This document shows, piece after piece, positions 9,634 to 18,479 of a stretch of 64,000 nt of DNA (position 1 is its first letter; each line of letters begins with the position of its first letter). Source of the DNA: Alectryocaccobium sp964389285 (GTDB lineage Bacteria; Bacillota; Clostridia; Lachnospirales; Lachnospiraceae); assembly GCA_964389285.1 (NCBI GenBank), contig CAYMCZ010000005.1:62001-126000 (forward strand), read 5' to 3'. The position numbers and the translations under genes are program-made. Under the pieces are notes generated by a model. That model saw only the letters and a program-made list of their open reading frames with translations. It ran no database searches and was not told the origin of the DNA.

Positions 9634-11735
9634 AAGAAGGAATTATTATAGGGGAGCGCTATGAGATAATGAACCGTGTCGGCTCCGGCGGCATGGCTGA
9701 TGTATATAAGGCCATGGATCACAAGCTGAACCGTCTTGTAGCAGTAAAGATGCTTAAGGCTGAGTTCAGAGGAGACCGGAGCTTTATAGCTAAATTCCGA
9801 AAAGAAGCTCAGGCGGCAGCCGGACTTACGCATCCGAATATCGTAAGCGTGTATGACGTGGGAGAGGACAGAGGCCTTTACTATATCGTCATGGAGCTTG
9901 TTGAAGGTATAACGCTTAAAAATTATATAGCGAAAAAAGGCAAACTCAGCGTAAAAGAAGCTACGAGTATCGCGATACAGGTAGCTCTGGGGCTTGAATG
10001 TGCCCACAACCAGGGTATCATCCACAGAGATGTAAAACCGCAAAACATCATGATATCCGTGGACGGCAAAGTCAAGCTTTCGGATTTCGGTATTGCCAAG
10101 GCGATAAATGCCAATACCATTACAGCCAATGTTATGGGTTCCGTGCATTTCAGTTCGCCGGAACAGGTGAGAGGCGGCTTTTCGGATTCCAAAAGCGATA
10201 TTTATTCGCTCGGCATAACCATGTATGAAATGGTGACGGGCAGGGTTCCGTTTGACGGAGACACGACTGTCTCTATCGCGATAAAGCATCTGCAGGAAGA
10301 AATCGTGCCTCCTTCGAGATACACGCCCGATCTTCCGTATTCACTTGAGCAGATCATTTTAAAATGCACTCAGAAAAATCCCGAACGGAGATATTCTTCG
10401 GCGGGCCAGCTTATTGACGATCTCAAACATTCCCTTATAGATCCTCAGGGCAATTTCGTAATAATGGGTTCATCGGGCAAGGCATCCGTATCTCTTCCCG
10501 ATCAAATGGCCGCGGCTGCCGCTGCCGAAAAGGCAAGGGCGGCACAAAACAGCCAGAACCTCAAAAAATCCAAAAACAGAAAAGCATCTCTTTCGGATGA
10601 AGATGATGATTATGACAGGGAAAAAAGAAGGAAAAAAGACGATTATTACGACAAAAGAAAATCGTCCGGCAAAAAGAGAAAAGACTCTGACGCCGTTAAC
10701 AACAAACTCGAAAAAGCCATAACGATAGGCGGCTTTGTAATCGGTATTGTTATCATAATCATTCTGGTTATCGTCATTGGAAACATGGCGGGTCTGTTCA
10801 ATAAAAAAACAGGCACAGCCGTTTCAAACACGACTACATCGTCTTCCGATGATATTACAAACGTAGGAGTTATCGTTCCGAGCTTTTTAGGAAAGACTGT
10901 TGAAGAAGCTCAGACTATCGCTTCGCAGTACGGCCTTACCATAAATCAGGTCGGCGAGGAAAGTTCTGAAGTATATGCCGCAGGACAGATCGTTTCACAG
11001 GATCCCGTTTCGGGAGCCACAGCCGATTCCGCTACCGTCATAAATGTGGTTGTTTCTTCCGGCTCAAACCAGATTACCGTTCCTTCAGGACTTGTTGGCG
11101 TCACACAGACCGAGGCGGAAGCAATTCTTTCCCAGTACGGTCTCAATGTATCTGCAGAGCTGCAGGCAAGTGATGTCGAGATAGGACGCGTAATAGCGGT
11201 TGATCCGGCGGAAGGAACATCCGTATCGCCCGGAAGCCTGATACACCTTTACGTGAGCAAGGGCAGCGAGACAACGGTGGACGGCTTGTCAGTGGTTCCT
11301 ACGGTTATCGGATATGATCTTAACACTGCCACAAGCACACTTAATAATAACGGTTTTAACAGCAATGTAGTATATCAGACTTCGGACGTTGTTGCTTCGG
11401 GACTTGTCATTTCATCGGATCCGGTTGCCGGGGCTACAGCCCAGTCAGGCTCTACGGTTACCCTGTACGTAAGTTCGGGCAATGAGGGCTCGTGGGTAAA
11501 TACGGATCCGTTCCTGGAGCCGGGTGTGTACATGGGACAGAGCGTCAGGATCGAACTGATTCAGAACGGTGTTTCTTCGGTTGTATATGAAGGTTCGAAT
11601 CCTTTCGGAGATGACAATTATTATTCCGATAAGATCATAGGACAGCCCGGTGTAACCACGGGTACGGTAAATATCTACGACCTTAACGACAATACGTTGC
11701 TGGGAACCTATGAGCTGACATTTGGTCCGGCCTGA
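9627..11735 (+). CDS. prkC: PASTA-domain serine/threonine protein kinase (PrkC/Stk type)
   Basis: Membrane eukaryote-like kinase sensing muropeptides or lipid II. Cytoplasmic kinase domain ~11-270 with GSGGMADVYKA, catalytic Lys41, HRD (133-135), DFG (153-155) and SPEQ. A charged Lys/Asp-rich juxtamembrane linker (~300-360) is followed by one membrane helix (~366-390). Outside are three PASTA repeats (~413-478, 482-549, 555-622) and a C-terminal beta-rich domain (~630-702). The order prpC-prkC-rsgA-rpe is typical of Firmicutes. Confidence 0.96.
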   Translation: MLKEGIIIGERYEIMNRVGSGGMADVYKAMDHKLNRLVAVKMLKAEFRGDRSFIAKFRKEAQAAAGLTHPNIVSVYDVGEDRGLYYIVMELVEGITLKNYIAKKGKLSVKEATSIAIQVALGLECAHNQGIIHRDVKPQNIMISVDGKVKLSDFGIAKAINANTITANVMGSVHFSSPEQVRGGFSDSKSDIYSLGITMYEMVTGRVPFDGDTTVSIAIKHLQEEIVPPSRYTPDLPYSLEQIILKCTQKNPERRYSSAGQLIDDLKHSLIDPQGNFVIMGSSGKASVSLPDQMAAAAAAEKARAAQNSQNLKKSKNRKASLSDEDDDYDREKRRKKDDYYDKRKSSGKKRKDSDAVNNKLEKAITIGGFVIGIVIIIILVIVIGNMAGLFNKKTGTAVSNTTTSSSDDITNVGVIVPSFLGKTVEEAQTIASQYGLTINQVGEESSEVYAAGQIVSQDPVSGATADSATVINVVVSSGSNQITVPSGLVGVTQTEAEAILSQYGLNVSAELQASDVEIGRVIAVDPAEGTSVSPGSLIHLYVSKGSETTVDGLSVVPTVIGYDLNTATSTLNNNGFNSNVVYQTSDVVASGLVISSDPVAGATAQSGSTVTLYVSSGNEGSWVNTDPFLEPGVYMGQSVRIELIQNGVSSVVYEGSNPFGDDNYYSDKIIGQPGVTTGTVNIYDLNDNTLLGTYELTFGPA

Positions 11736-11750
11736 TACGGGTTTTATTAA

Positions 11751-12638
11751 ATGACAGGTACTATAATCAAAGGTATTGCCGGATTCTACTACGTTGACGT
11801 GGTAGGATCCGGCATCTATGAATGTAAAGCAAAAGGAATATTCAGAAAGGACAGGATTAAACCGCTCGTAGGGGATATAGTCGAAATAAAAGTCCTGGAT
11901 GAAACTGAAAAAGAGGCCAATATCGAAAAGATTCTGCCGCGAAGAAGCGAGATCTACCGTCCGGCGGTAGCAAATACGGATCAGGTGATTGCGGTTATGG
12001 CATTGGCGGATCCCACGCCTAACTTCGGTGTTTTGGACAGGCTTCTGGTCCAGATGAGCAGGCAGGGCATACCGGCTTTGATCTGTTTTAACAAATCTGA
12101 TCTGGTTGAGGCTGATGATGCCGAAAAGATAAGGAAAATATATTCGGATTCAGGATATACCGTGCTTCTTTGCAGCACATATACGCATACGGGGCTTGCA
12201 AGGCTCAAAGAGATTTTAAAAGACAAAACTACGGTTTTGGCCGGGCCATCCGGCGTAGGGAAATCTTCTTTGATCAATTGTCTTTCCATGGAAAACATGA
12301 TGGAAACCGGCGAGATAAGCAGAAAATTAAAAAGAGGCAGGCATACCACGAGACATTCCCAGCTGATTATTCTCGAACCCGGAACATATATATGCGATAC
12401 TCCCGGATTCACCTCATTTTCAGCCGAAAACATGCCTAAAGAAGAACTCAAAAGCTATTTTCCGGAGTTCAAAAAATACGAAGATCTTTGCCGTTTCGGC
12501 GGATGCGTCCATGTAAACGAACCGGAATGCAAAGTAAAAGATGCCGTATCTTCAGGGGAAATCCCGAAAGAAAGATACGAATCTTATTTAAAACTCTATC
12601 AGGAATTAAAAGAAGCGGAGCGCAGGGGGAAAAAATAA
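11751..12638 (+). CDS. rsgA: Ribosome small subunit-dependent GTPase RsgA
   Basis: Circularly permuted GTPase acting in late 30S maturation. The motif order is permuted as expected: G4 NKSD (114-117), then the P-loop GPSGVGKSS (165-173), then G3 DTPGF (216-220). A zinc knuckle follows (Cys247, Cys252, His254, Cys260). An OB fold occupies the N-terminus. 295 aa. The stop overlaps the start of rpe by one base. Confidence 0.96.
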   Translation: MTGTIIKGIAGFYYVDVVGSGIYECKAKGIFRKDRIKPLVGDIVEIKVLDETEKEANIEKILPRRSEIYRPAVANTDQVIAVMALADPTPNFGVLDRLLVQMSRQGIPALICFNKSDLVEADDAEKIRKIYSDSGYTVLLCSTYTHTGLARLKEILKDKTTVLAGPSGVGKSSLINCLSMENMMETGEISRKLKRGRHTTRHSQLIILEPGTYICDTPGFTSFSAENMPKEELKSYFPEFKKYEDLCRFGGCVHVNEPECKVKDAVSSGEIPKERYESYLKLYQELKEAERRGKK

Positions 12639-13324
12639 TGTATCAATTGGCGCCATCCATTTTATCGGCAGATTTTAACAGATTGGGAGAACAGCTGTCT
12701 CTCCTGGAGAAATGCGGATGCGAATGGATTCATATTGATGTTATGGACGGAATGTTTGTACCGAGTATTTCTTTCGGTATGCCGGTGATTAAATCCATCC
12801 GAAAAAACAGCCCGCTTTTTTTTGATGTTCATATGATGGTGGAAGATCCGGGCAGATATGTGAAAGATATGAAAGAGGCCGGAGCGGACATGCTGACGGT
12901 ACATGCCGAAGCCTGCACTCATTTGGACAGGGTACTTGGTTCGATACGCGAATCGGGCATGAAGGCGGGGGTCGCTTTAAATCCCGCCACTCCCTTAAGC
13001 CTGATTGACTATGTTCTCGACAAGATCGACATGGTGCTGATCATGTCCGTAAATCCCGGGTTCGGAGGACAGTCATATATTCCCGCCATGTCCGATAAAA
13101 TCCGCAGCCTTCGCCAAAAACTGGATGCGGCCGGAAAAGCCGATATCCCCATTGAAGTTGACGGAGGGATAAAAGAAGGAATTGCCGAAGAAGTCTTAAA
13201 TGCGGGGGCTCAGATACTTGTCGCGGGTTCATCTCTTTTTAAAGAAGATATTGCGAAAAGATATGATATTCTGAACGGTATCATAGAAGAACATAAAAAA
13301 GTATTGCAAAACAAGGATGCTTAG
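12638..13324 (+). CDS. rpe: Ribulose-phosphate 3-epimerase
   Basis: Interconverts ribulose-5-P and xylulose-5-P in the pentose phosphate pathway. Seen: LAPSILSADF at the N-terminus, HIDVMDGMFVP with metal-binding His and Asp, MSVNPGFGGQ, and VDGGI near the C-terminal phosphate site. 228 aa. The ATG at 12638 is coupled to the rsgA stop (TAATG) behind AGGGGGA. The frame is open 150 bases further upstream, but that part is antisense-quality shadow inside rsgA. Confidence 0.96.
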   Translation: MYQLAPSILSADFNRLGEQLSLLEKCGCEWIHIDVMDGMFVPSISFGMPVIKSIRKNSPLFFDVHMMVEDPGRYVKDMKEAGADMLTVHAEACTHLDRVLGSIRESGMKAGVALNPATPLSLIDYVLDKIDMVLIMSVNPGFGGQSYIPAMSDKIRSLRQKLDAAGKADIPIEVDGGIKEGIAEEVLNAGAQILVAGSSLFKEDIAKRYDILNGIIEEHKKVLQNKDA

Positions 13325-13353
13325 TCTATAATTCACTAATGCATCTGATGCAT

Positions 13354-13439
13354 GCCGGCGTGGCGGAACTGGCAGACGCCCGGGACTTAAAATCCCGTGG
13401 GTAGCGATACCCGTACCGGTTCGATCCCGGTCGCCGGCA
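13354..13439 (+). tRNA. tRNA-Leu (anticodon UAA)
   Basis: A full cloverleaf can be drawn. The acceptor stem is GCCGGCG (13354-13360) with CGCCGGC (13432-13438), discriminator A at 13439. The anticodon arm is CGGGA/TCCCG with loop CTTAAAA and anticodon TAA at 13388-13390. A long variable arm (GTGGGTAGCGATACCC) and the T-arm GGTTCGATCCC confirm a class II Leu tRNA. No CCA is encoded. It follows rpe by 29 bases and ends in its own terminator. Confidence 0.97.
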
Positions 13440-13445
13440 GTGAAC

Positions 13446-13480
13446 AAAGACTCTGAAGACTGTGTTTTCGGAGTCTTTTT
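13446..13480 (+). terminator. Intrinsic terminator after tRNA-Leu
   Basis: Arms AAAGACTC (13446-13453) and GAGTCTTT (13471-13478), extended inward by T·G, G-C and A-T pairs, followed by a T run. It ends the hydE-to-tRNA transcript before the ABC genes. Confidence 0.9.
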
Positions 13481-13497
13481 ACTAAGGAGAAAAGAAT

Positions 13498-15244
13498 ATG
13501 AGGACTATTTTTTCAAGAATCAAGATGAATCGAGGCCAGGTTGCAGCCGCCGTGATCTTCGTTCTGATCGCAGCCTTTGCGAATATGCTGAGCCCGCTGT
13601 TGATCAGCAGGATGATCGATGACGGCATAAGCAAAAACAATTCGCAGCTCATCATAATGCTGGCTCTGGGAATGATCGCGTTTGCAGTGACCGCCTGCAT
13701 TACGAACCTGATTTCCGTGAGGATCTCGAGTAAGATTACGACCGGTTTTACAGCGGATCTGCGGGAAGCTGTTTTTGTTAAGGTGCAGACCTTTTCCGCT
13801 GCGGAGATAGACAAATTCGGAACGGCCTCCCTGGTTACACGAAGCACAACGGACGTTACGAATATCCAGAATTTCCTTTCGATTCTTTTCCGGACCGGAC
13901 TCCAGATGCCGATGATGGCGGTCATGGGCGTTATCCTGTGCGTTGCCACTGCCGGCCAGGTTTCGGTTGTTCTGGTCATTGCCATCCCGGTCATGATTAC
14001 AATCGTGGCTGTATTGATGCTTGCGGCCAGCCGTTATTCCTTCAAGCTTCGTCAGAAAATAGATGATATTAACCGGCTCTCCCTGGAAGCCCTCGAAGGC
14101 GTTCGGGTGATCCGGGCTTTTAACAAACAGAAAACAGAGATGAAACGTTTCAGCGCGACAAACTCTGAAACGGCGGAAATAACCCGGAAATCAGTCATGA
14201 CAACGACTACGCTTTTCCCGGTGATAAATGCTCTTTTCGGTATTACTTCGGCAGGTGTCATGGCAGTAGGTTCAGCCATTGTCGTGCAAGGATACATGGA
14301 AGTGGGCACGCTGGTCTCGGCGGCCCAGTATATCAGCATGATCCTGATTTCCATCATTCTGATCTCCACCGTTGTGAGTCAGTTTCCGGATGCTTACGCA
14401 TGCATGAACAGGATTGCCGAAGTGCTGGAAACGGAGGCATCGATCACGGATTCCGAAAAGGAAACACCGGAAAAGACCTGCAGGGGCACGGTGGAATTCA
14501 GGGGCGTTACTTTTGCATATCCCGGAGCGGACGAGCCGGTTTTAAAAGATATCAGTTTTATATCGAGGCCCGGCGAGACGACGGCCATCATCGGGAGGAC
14601 CGGCTGCGGCAAATCCAGTATCGTGAAGCTTATCCCCCGGCTCTATGATACTTTGTTCGGAGACGTTCTTGTGGACGGGGTCAATGTAAAGGATTACAAA
14701 CTGGAAGACCTCCGGGAGCTCATAGGCTATGTGCCGCAAAAAAAACGTGCTGTTTTCCGGTGATATCGCCGATAACCTGAATTACGGCAACGAAAACGGA
14801 AGCGAAGAAGACTGGAAAGAAGCTGTCAGCATCGCCTGCGCTTCGGAGTTCGTGGAGAAAAAGAAAGATGTCTATCATGCCGCAATCTCTCAGGGCGGCA
14901 CCAATCTTTCCGGCGGCCAGCGTCAGCGCATGGCCATTGCAAGAGCTGTCATGAAAAAACCGGAGATCTACATTTTCGACGACAGTTTTTCCGCGTTGGA
15001 TATGAAAACAGATGCGCAGCTGCGCAAAAACCTGAAAGCGAGCATGGGAGAAGCAACCCAGATCATAGTCGCGCAGCGCGTCAATACCATCATGGATGCC
15101 ACACGAATCCTTGTGCTTGAAAAAGGCAAAGTAGTCGGTATGGGAAAGCATAAAGAATTGCTCGTTTCATGCCCGCTCTACCGTGAAATCGCCGAAATAC
15201 AGCTGGGAGAGGAGGAAGTTAAGAATGAAATCGCAAGCGCTTAA
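13498..15244 (+). pseudogene. ABC transporter, membrane + ATPase half (first of a heterodimeric pair), frameshifted
   Basis: Six-helix exporter domain (~1-310) and nucleotide-binding domain. The first frame (13498-14763, 421 aa) has the membrane part and Walker A GRTGCGKS. The second (effectively from ~14740 to 15244) has the Q-loop remainder, signature LSGGQRQR and Walker B IYIFDD. The frames meet in an A8 run (14738-14745). With one A fewer, the reading is ...GYVPQKNVLFSGDI, an ordinary Q-loop sequence, and the joined protein is ~580 aa. Walker B ends in Asp-Asp rather than the catalytic Glu, typical of the degenerate half of heterodimeric exporters. Codons favour ATC, CTG and GCC more than the neighbours. 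The substrate is unknown. Confidence 0.85.
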
Positions 15245-17054
15245 ACGACTTCTTTCCTACATGAAAAGGTACAAAGGGAAATTCACAATTGGCGTGATCC
15301 TTGCGCTGATCGGGACTGTCTTTACGGTCATCGGGCCGAAGTTATTGGGAGAAATCACCACGATCCTGTTTGCCGGAATAACGGATCAGAAATGGTTTGT
15401 GGAAACGTATTCCGACGGCACGGTAAATCCCGACAGCGTCTGGATATGGATCGGCGGCGAGGGGACCGGCACGGCATTCGGCAAGGTAAATGTCATTGTC
15501 GGGATCGTCGTGATACTTACGGTCATTTATATTTTATCTTTTGTATTCTGCAGCATCTCCAACAAGAGCCTGGCAAGGGTCGCTTCAAATGTCGTAAGGG
15601 ATCTCAGGACCGATATCAACGAAAAGATGCACAGGATCAAACTGAATTACTATGACACACGCACCAATGGGGAGATTCTTTCCATAGTTACAAACGATGT
15701 GGATGCCGTCAATACGATGCTGAGCAAGAACCTCTACCAGATCATCACGCAGGTGATCACAATGGTGGGTGTACTTGTCATGCTGTTTATAATTAATTTC
15801 TGGGTTGGACTGATAGCGTTGGCTATCATTCCTGCGACGCTTCTGGCCACGGGAGTCGTTCAGAAAACCGGCAGAAAGGTTTACGCCGAGCAGCAGGGGC
15901 TCCTCGGAGATGTGAACGGTTATGTGGAGGAAATCTATAACGGACAGAGTGTCGTTTCTTCTTTCAATTATCAGAAAAGGGCTATAGAGAAATTCAAACA
16001 GCTGAACCAAAACCTGCGTGAAAAATCACAAAAGGCAGAACGCTCTTCAGGCTCGGTAATGCCGCTGACGGAACTGGTGAACAACATCGGTTATGGCGCA
16101 ACTGCTGCCATTGCCTGTCTGTTTGCGCTTAGCGGGAGCTTGACAATCGGTTCCGTACAGTCCGTCATTCAGTATATAAAAAGGTTCCAGCAGCCGTTTT
16201 CCATGATCGCACAGATGTACGGACAGATTTCCGCAGGCCTGGCCTCGGGAGAACGTATTTTCGAAATGTTGGATGCAGAAGAAGAAATTCCGGATCCGGC
16301 GGACGGAAAAGTACCGGCACTTTGTGACGGTTCGGTAAGATTTGAAAACGTTCAGTTCGGATATACGCCGGATCATCTTCTGATGACGGATGTCAGTTTC
16401 AAAGCGGAACCGGGACAAAAGATCGCCATTGTCGGGCCGACCGGCGCCGGCAAAACGACCCTCATCAACCTGCTGATGCGTTTCTATGAGATAAGCGGCG
16501 GCAAAATCTATGTTGACGGCGTCGATACTACTGAAATGACAAGGCAGGAGCTGCGCAGGCATTTCAGTATGGTACTGCAGGAGACCTGGCTGTTTGAGGG
16601 TACGATCCGTGACAACTTAAAATACAGCACGGACCGCGAAGTCAGTGACGAAGAGGTCGAGGAAGCGGCAAAATCCGTCTGTGCGGACAGCTTTATACGT
16701 ACCATGCCCGGCGGATACGATATGGTTCTTTCAAAAGGCGCGGAGAATATCTCTCAAGGCCAGAGGCAGCTGCTGACGATTGCACGGGCCATACTGGCAA
16801 ATCCGGAGATCATGATCCTTGATGAAGCCACCAGCAATGTAGATGCGCATACCGAGCAGACCATCCAGAAAGCCATGGCGGTGCTGATGAAAGGGCGTAC
16901 CAGCTTTGTGATCGCGCACAGGCTCTCGACTATCCGTGACTCAAATGTAATCCTTTATATGGAAAACGGCGATATCAAAGAGGTGGGCAACCACGATTCG
17001 CTGATGAAACTGGGCGGGAAGTATGCGGAGCTTTACAACAGCCAGTTCGGATAA
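15225..17054 (+). CDS. ABC transporter, membrane + ATPase half (second of a heterodimeric pair)
   Basis: 609 aa type IV exporter half: membrane domain ~1-330 and nucleotide-binding domain with Walker A GPTGAGKTT (~404-412), signature SQGQRQ (~509), Walker B IMILDEATS (canonical catalytic Glu, ~528-536) and H-loop IAHRLST. A large extracytoplasmic-type insert lies between the first two helices (~45-90). ATG at 15225 sits behind GGAGGAAG and overlaps the first gene by 20 bases, so the two halves form one operon and probably one heterodimer. The partner has the degenerate ATP site. Such pairs export drugs, lipids or peptides; nothing here fixes which. Confidence 0.93.
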   Translation: MKSQALKRLLSYMKRYKGKFTIGVILALIGTVFTVIGPKLLGEITTILFAGITDQKWFVETYSDGTVNPDSVWIWIGGEGTGTAFGKVNVIVGIVVILTVIYILSFVFCSISNKSLARVASNVVRDLRTDINEKMHRIKLNYYDTRTNGEILSIVTNDVDAVNTMLSKNLYQIITQVITMVGVLVMLFIINFWVGLIALAIIPATLLATGVVQKTGRKVYAEQQGLLGDVNGYVEEIYNGQSVVSSFNYQKRAIEKFKQLNQNLREKSQKAERSSGSVMPLTELVNNIGYGATAAIACLFALSGSLTIGSVQSVIQYIKRFQQPFSMIAQMYGQISAGLASGERIFEMLDAEEEIPDPADGKVPALCDGSVRFENVQFGYTPDHLLMTDVSFKAEPGQKIAIVGPTGAGKTTLINLLMRFYEISGGKIYVDGVDTTEMTRQELRRHFSMVLQETWLFEGTIRDNLKYSTDREVSDEEVEEAAKSVCADSFIRTMPGGYDMVLSKGAENISQGQRQLLTIARAILANPEIMILDEATSNVDAHTEQTIQKAMAVLMKGRTSFVIAHRLSTIRDSNVILYMENGDIKEVGNHDSLMKLGGKYAELYNSQFG

Positions 17055-17064
17055 TATATCATAT

Positions 17065-17132
17065 AAAAAAGCTGTCGTTTACGATATGCTGCGTTCGTGC
17101 AGGTTTCATATCATAATGCGACAGCGTTTTTT
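17065..17132. terminator. Long hairpin with flanking A/T runs, likely bidirectional terminator
   Basis: A6-GCTGTCG (17065-17077) faces CGACAGC-G-T7 (from 17119). Inner pairs are GATATG/CATATC (17083-17088, 17107-17112) and CTGC/GCAG around a 6-base loop. It lies between the convergent ABC operon and the leftward small gene at 17141. One of several hairpins here with a GCTGTCGCA-like arm. Confidence 0.85.
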
Positions 17133-17140
17133 TATTTAAT

Positions 17141-17404
17141 CTAATCATCTGTTTTTTCATCGCTCTCGTTTGGAGGAGCGGATTGAAAATCTTCGCTTAA
17201 GCGTCTTCCGGTATCTTTGAGGTTTTTAGCCATAAGCTGAAACATATATATTATAACGGGGACAATGATGGTACACGCTATGGCAGCCATAAGAAAGCCC
17301 TTTGCCTGAGGGCTTTTCATAAGAGCAAAAACGATGGTAAGTATGTACATAAGCGCTATCAGCGCAAGTCCGACTACAGCGAGTATTCTCCTGGCTTTTT
17401 TCAA
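17141..17404 (-). CDS. Small two-helix membrane protein, unknown function
   Basis: 87 aa with two predicted membrane helices (residues ~7-30 and ~36-58) and a hydrophilic acidic C-terminal tail (SDEKTDD). I recognise no family with certainty; similar short proteins occur in Clostridia next to cell-envelope genes. The start is TTG (complement of 17402-17404) with AAAGG about 9 bases upstream, and a good promoter lies further upstream (see 17460-17488). Being leftward and flanked by a terminator, it is a single-gene unit. Confidence 0.65.
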   Translation of the reverse strand: MKKARRILAVVGLALIALMYILTIVFALMKSPQAKGFLMAAIACTIIVPVIIYMFQLMAKNLKDTGRRLSEDFQSAPPNESDEKTDD

Positions 17405-17459
17405 AACAAAAACCTTTCTCTATCAAACAGTTAAGTTGTTATTGAATTTACAGTTTAAA

Positions 17460-17488
17460 ATTATAAATCACAAAAAAAGCATTGTAAA
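17460..17488 (-). promoter_or_regulatory. Sigma-A-type promoter for the gene at 17141-17404
   Basis: On the minus strand: -35 TTTACA (17488-17483), 17-base spacer, -10 TATAAT (17465-17460). Confidence 0.7.
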
Positions 17489-17531
17489 CGAAAAATTAAT
17501 AAAAATCACAAAGAATTCACACCCCTGATAA

Positions 17532-17560
17532 TTGCATTTTTGCCGAAAATATTGTATGTT
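17532..17560 (+). promoter_or_regulatory. Sigma-A-type promoter for the DUF5685-like/dnaJ operon
   Basis: -35 TTGCAT (17532-17537), 17-base spacer, -10 TATGTT (17555-17560), about 75 bases before the ATG at 17637. Together with the divergent promoter at 17460-17488 it occupies the 230-base gap here. Confidence 0.6.
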
Positions 17561-17636
17561 TTTCAGGATTCTTAGTACAAATATAAAGTGCCGAAATCAA
17601 AACTGCCGATTCGGGCGCATTTTCACGGGAAAACCG

Positions 17637-18479
17637 ATGTTAGGGTATATAAGGGTTTTTGAAGAGGAATTAAAGATAAAAGATTTTGAAACCTACAGAT
17701 CTTTTTATTGCGGAGTATGCCGGGATCTGAAGCTGAATTGCGGTCAGATATCCAGGATTACGCTTAATTATGACATGACGTTTCTGGCCGTTTTGCTTAC
17801 CTCGGTATATGACAAGACTCCCGCAAGCGAAAACCATACCTGCATGTTTCATCCCCTGAAGAAAAAGCGGTTTTACCGGAATGAATATACGTCTTACGCC
17901 GCCGATATGAGCCTGCTTCTTTCATATCATAATCTGATGGATGACTGGATAGACGAAAAAAAGCTTAAAAGCCGGTTTATTACTGGAATTCTGAAATCCG
18001 GCTATAAAAAAACGGCTCTAAAGTATCCGAGGCAAAATACGGCGGTCGAAGACTATCTGACCAGGCTGCATGCCGTAGAAAGAGCCGGAAGCGATAATCT
18101 GGATGAAGCGGCAAATCTTACGGGAGAGATGCTGGCCGAGATTTTTGATGTTTACGAAAATGACATTTGGAGCCCTGATCTCAGGAAAACGGGATATTAC
18201 CTCGGAAAATTTATATATCTCATGGATGCGTATGAGGATGTCGAAAAAGACAAACAAAACAACTGTTATAATCCTTTGATACAAATTTCTGAAAAAGAGG
18301 ATTTTGACGCCAAGGCAAAAGACATTCTTATGCTTATGGCGGGCGGGGCGGCTTCGGCCTTTGAAAGACTTCCTGCCGTAGAATATATAGACATTCTCAG
18401 AAATATATTGTATTCTGGTATTTGGACTGTTTTTGGAAAGATAAATTACGGGAAGGTTGCAGATGAGAGATCCGTATGA
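17637..18479 (+). CDS. DUF5685-like family protein
   Basis: 280 aa, soluble, rich in Tyr, Asp and Leu. The N-terminus LGYIRVFEEELKIKDF followed by FYCGVCRDL, and conserved LLLSYHNLMDDWIDE and YLMDAYEDVEKD patches, match my memory of the DUF5685 family, which in Clostridia sits next to a DnaJ-domain gene as here. The paired acidic helices (NLMDDWIDEK and YEDVEKDKQN) resemble all-alpha Asp-rich folds, but no catalytic role can be claimed. The frame is open upstream to 17532; ATG 17637 starts the conserved part. It overlaps the DnaJ gene by 17 bases, implying coupled expression. Confidence 0.75.
   Translation: MLGYIRVFEEELKIKDFETYRSFYCGVCRDLKLNCGQISRITLNYDMTFLAVLLTSVYDKTPASENHTCMFHPLKKKRFYRNEYTSYAADMSLLLSYHNLMDDWIDEKKLKSRFITGILKSGYKKTALKYPRQNTAVEDYLTRLHAVERAGSDNLDEAANLTGEMLAEIFDVYENDIWSPDLRKTGYYLGKFIYLMDAYEDVEKDKQNNCYNPLIQISEKEDFDAKAKDILMLMAGGAASAFERLPAVEYIDILRNILYSGIWTVFGKINYGKVADERSV

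Noticed and set aside
13440..13622. Open frame between tRNA-Leu and the ABC gene
   Set aside because: It runs through the tRNA terminator and overlaps the ABC gene in another frame; no ribosome-binding site and no conserved pattern.
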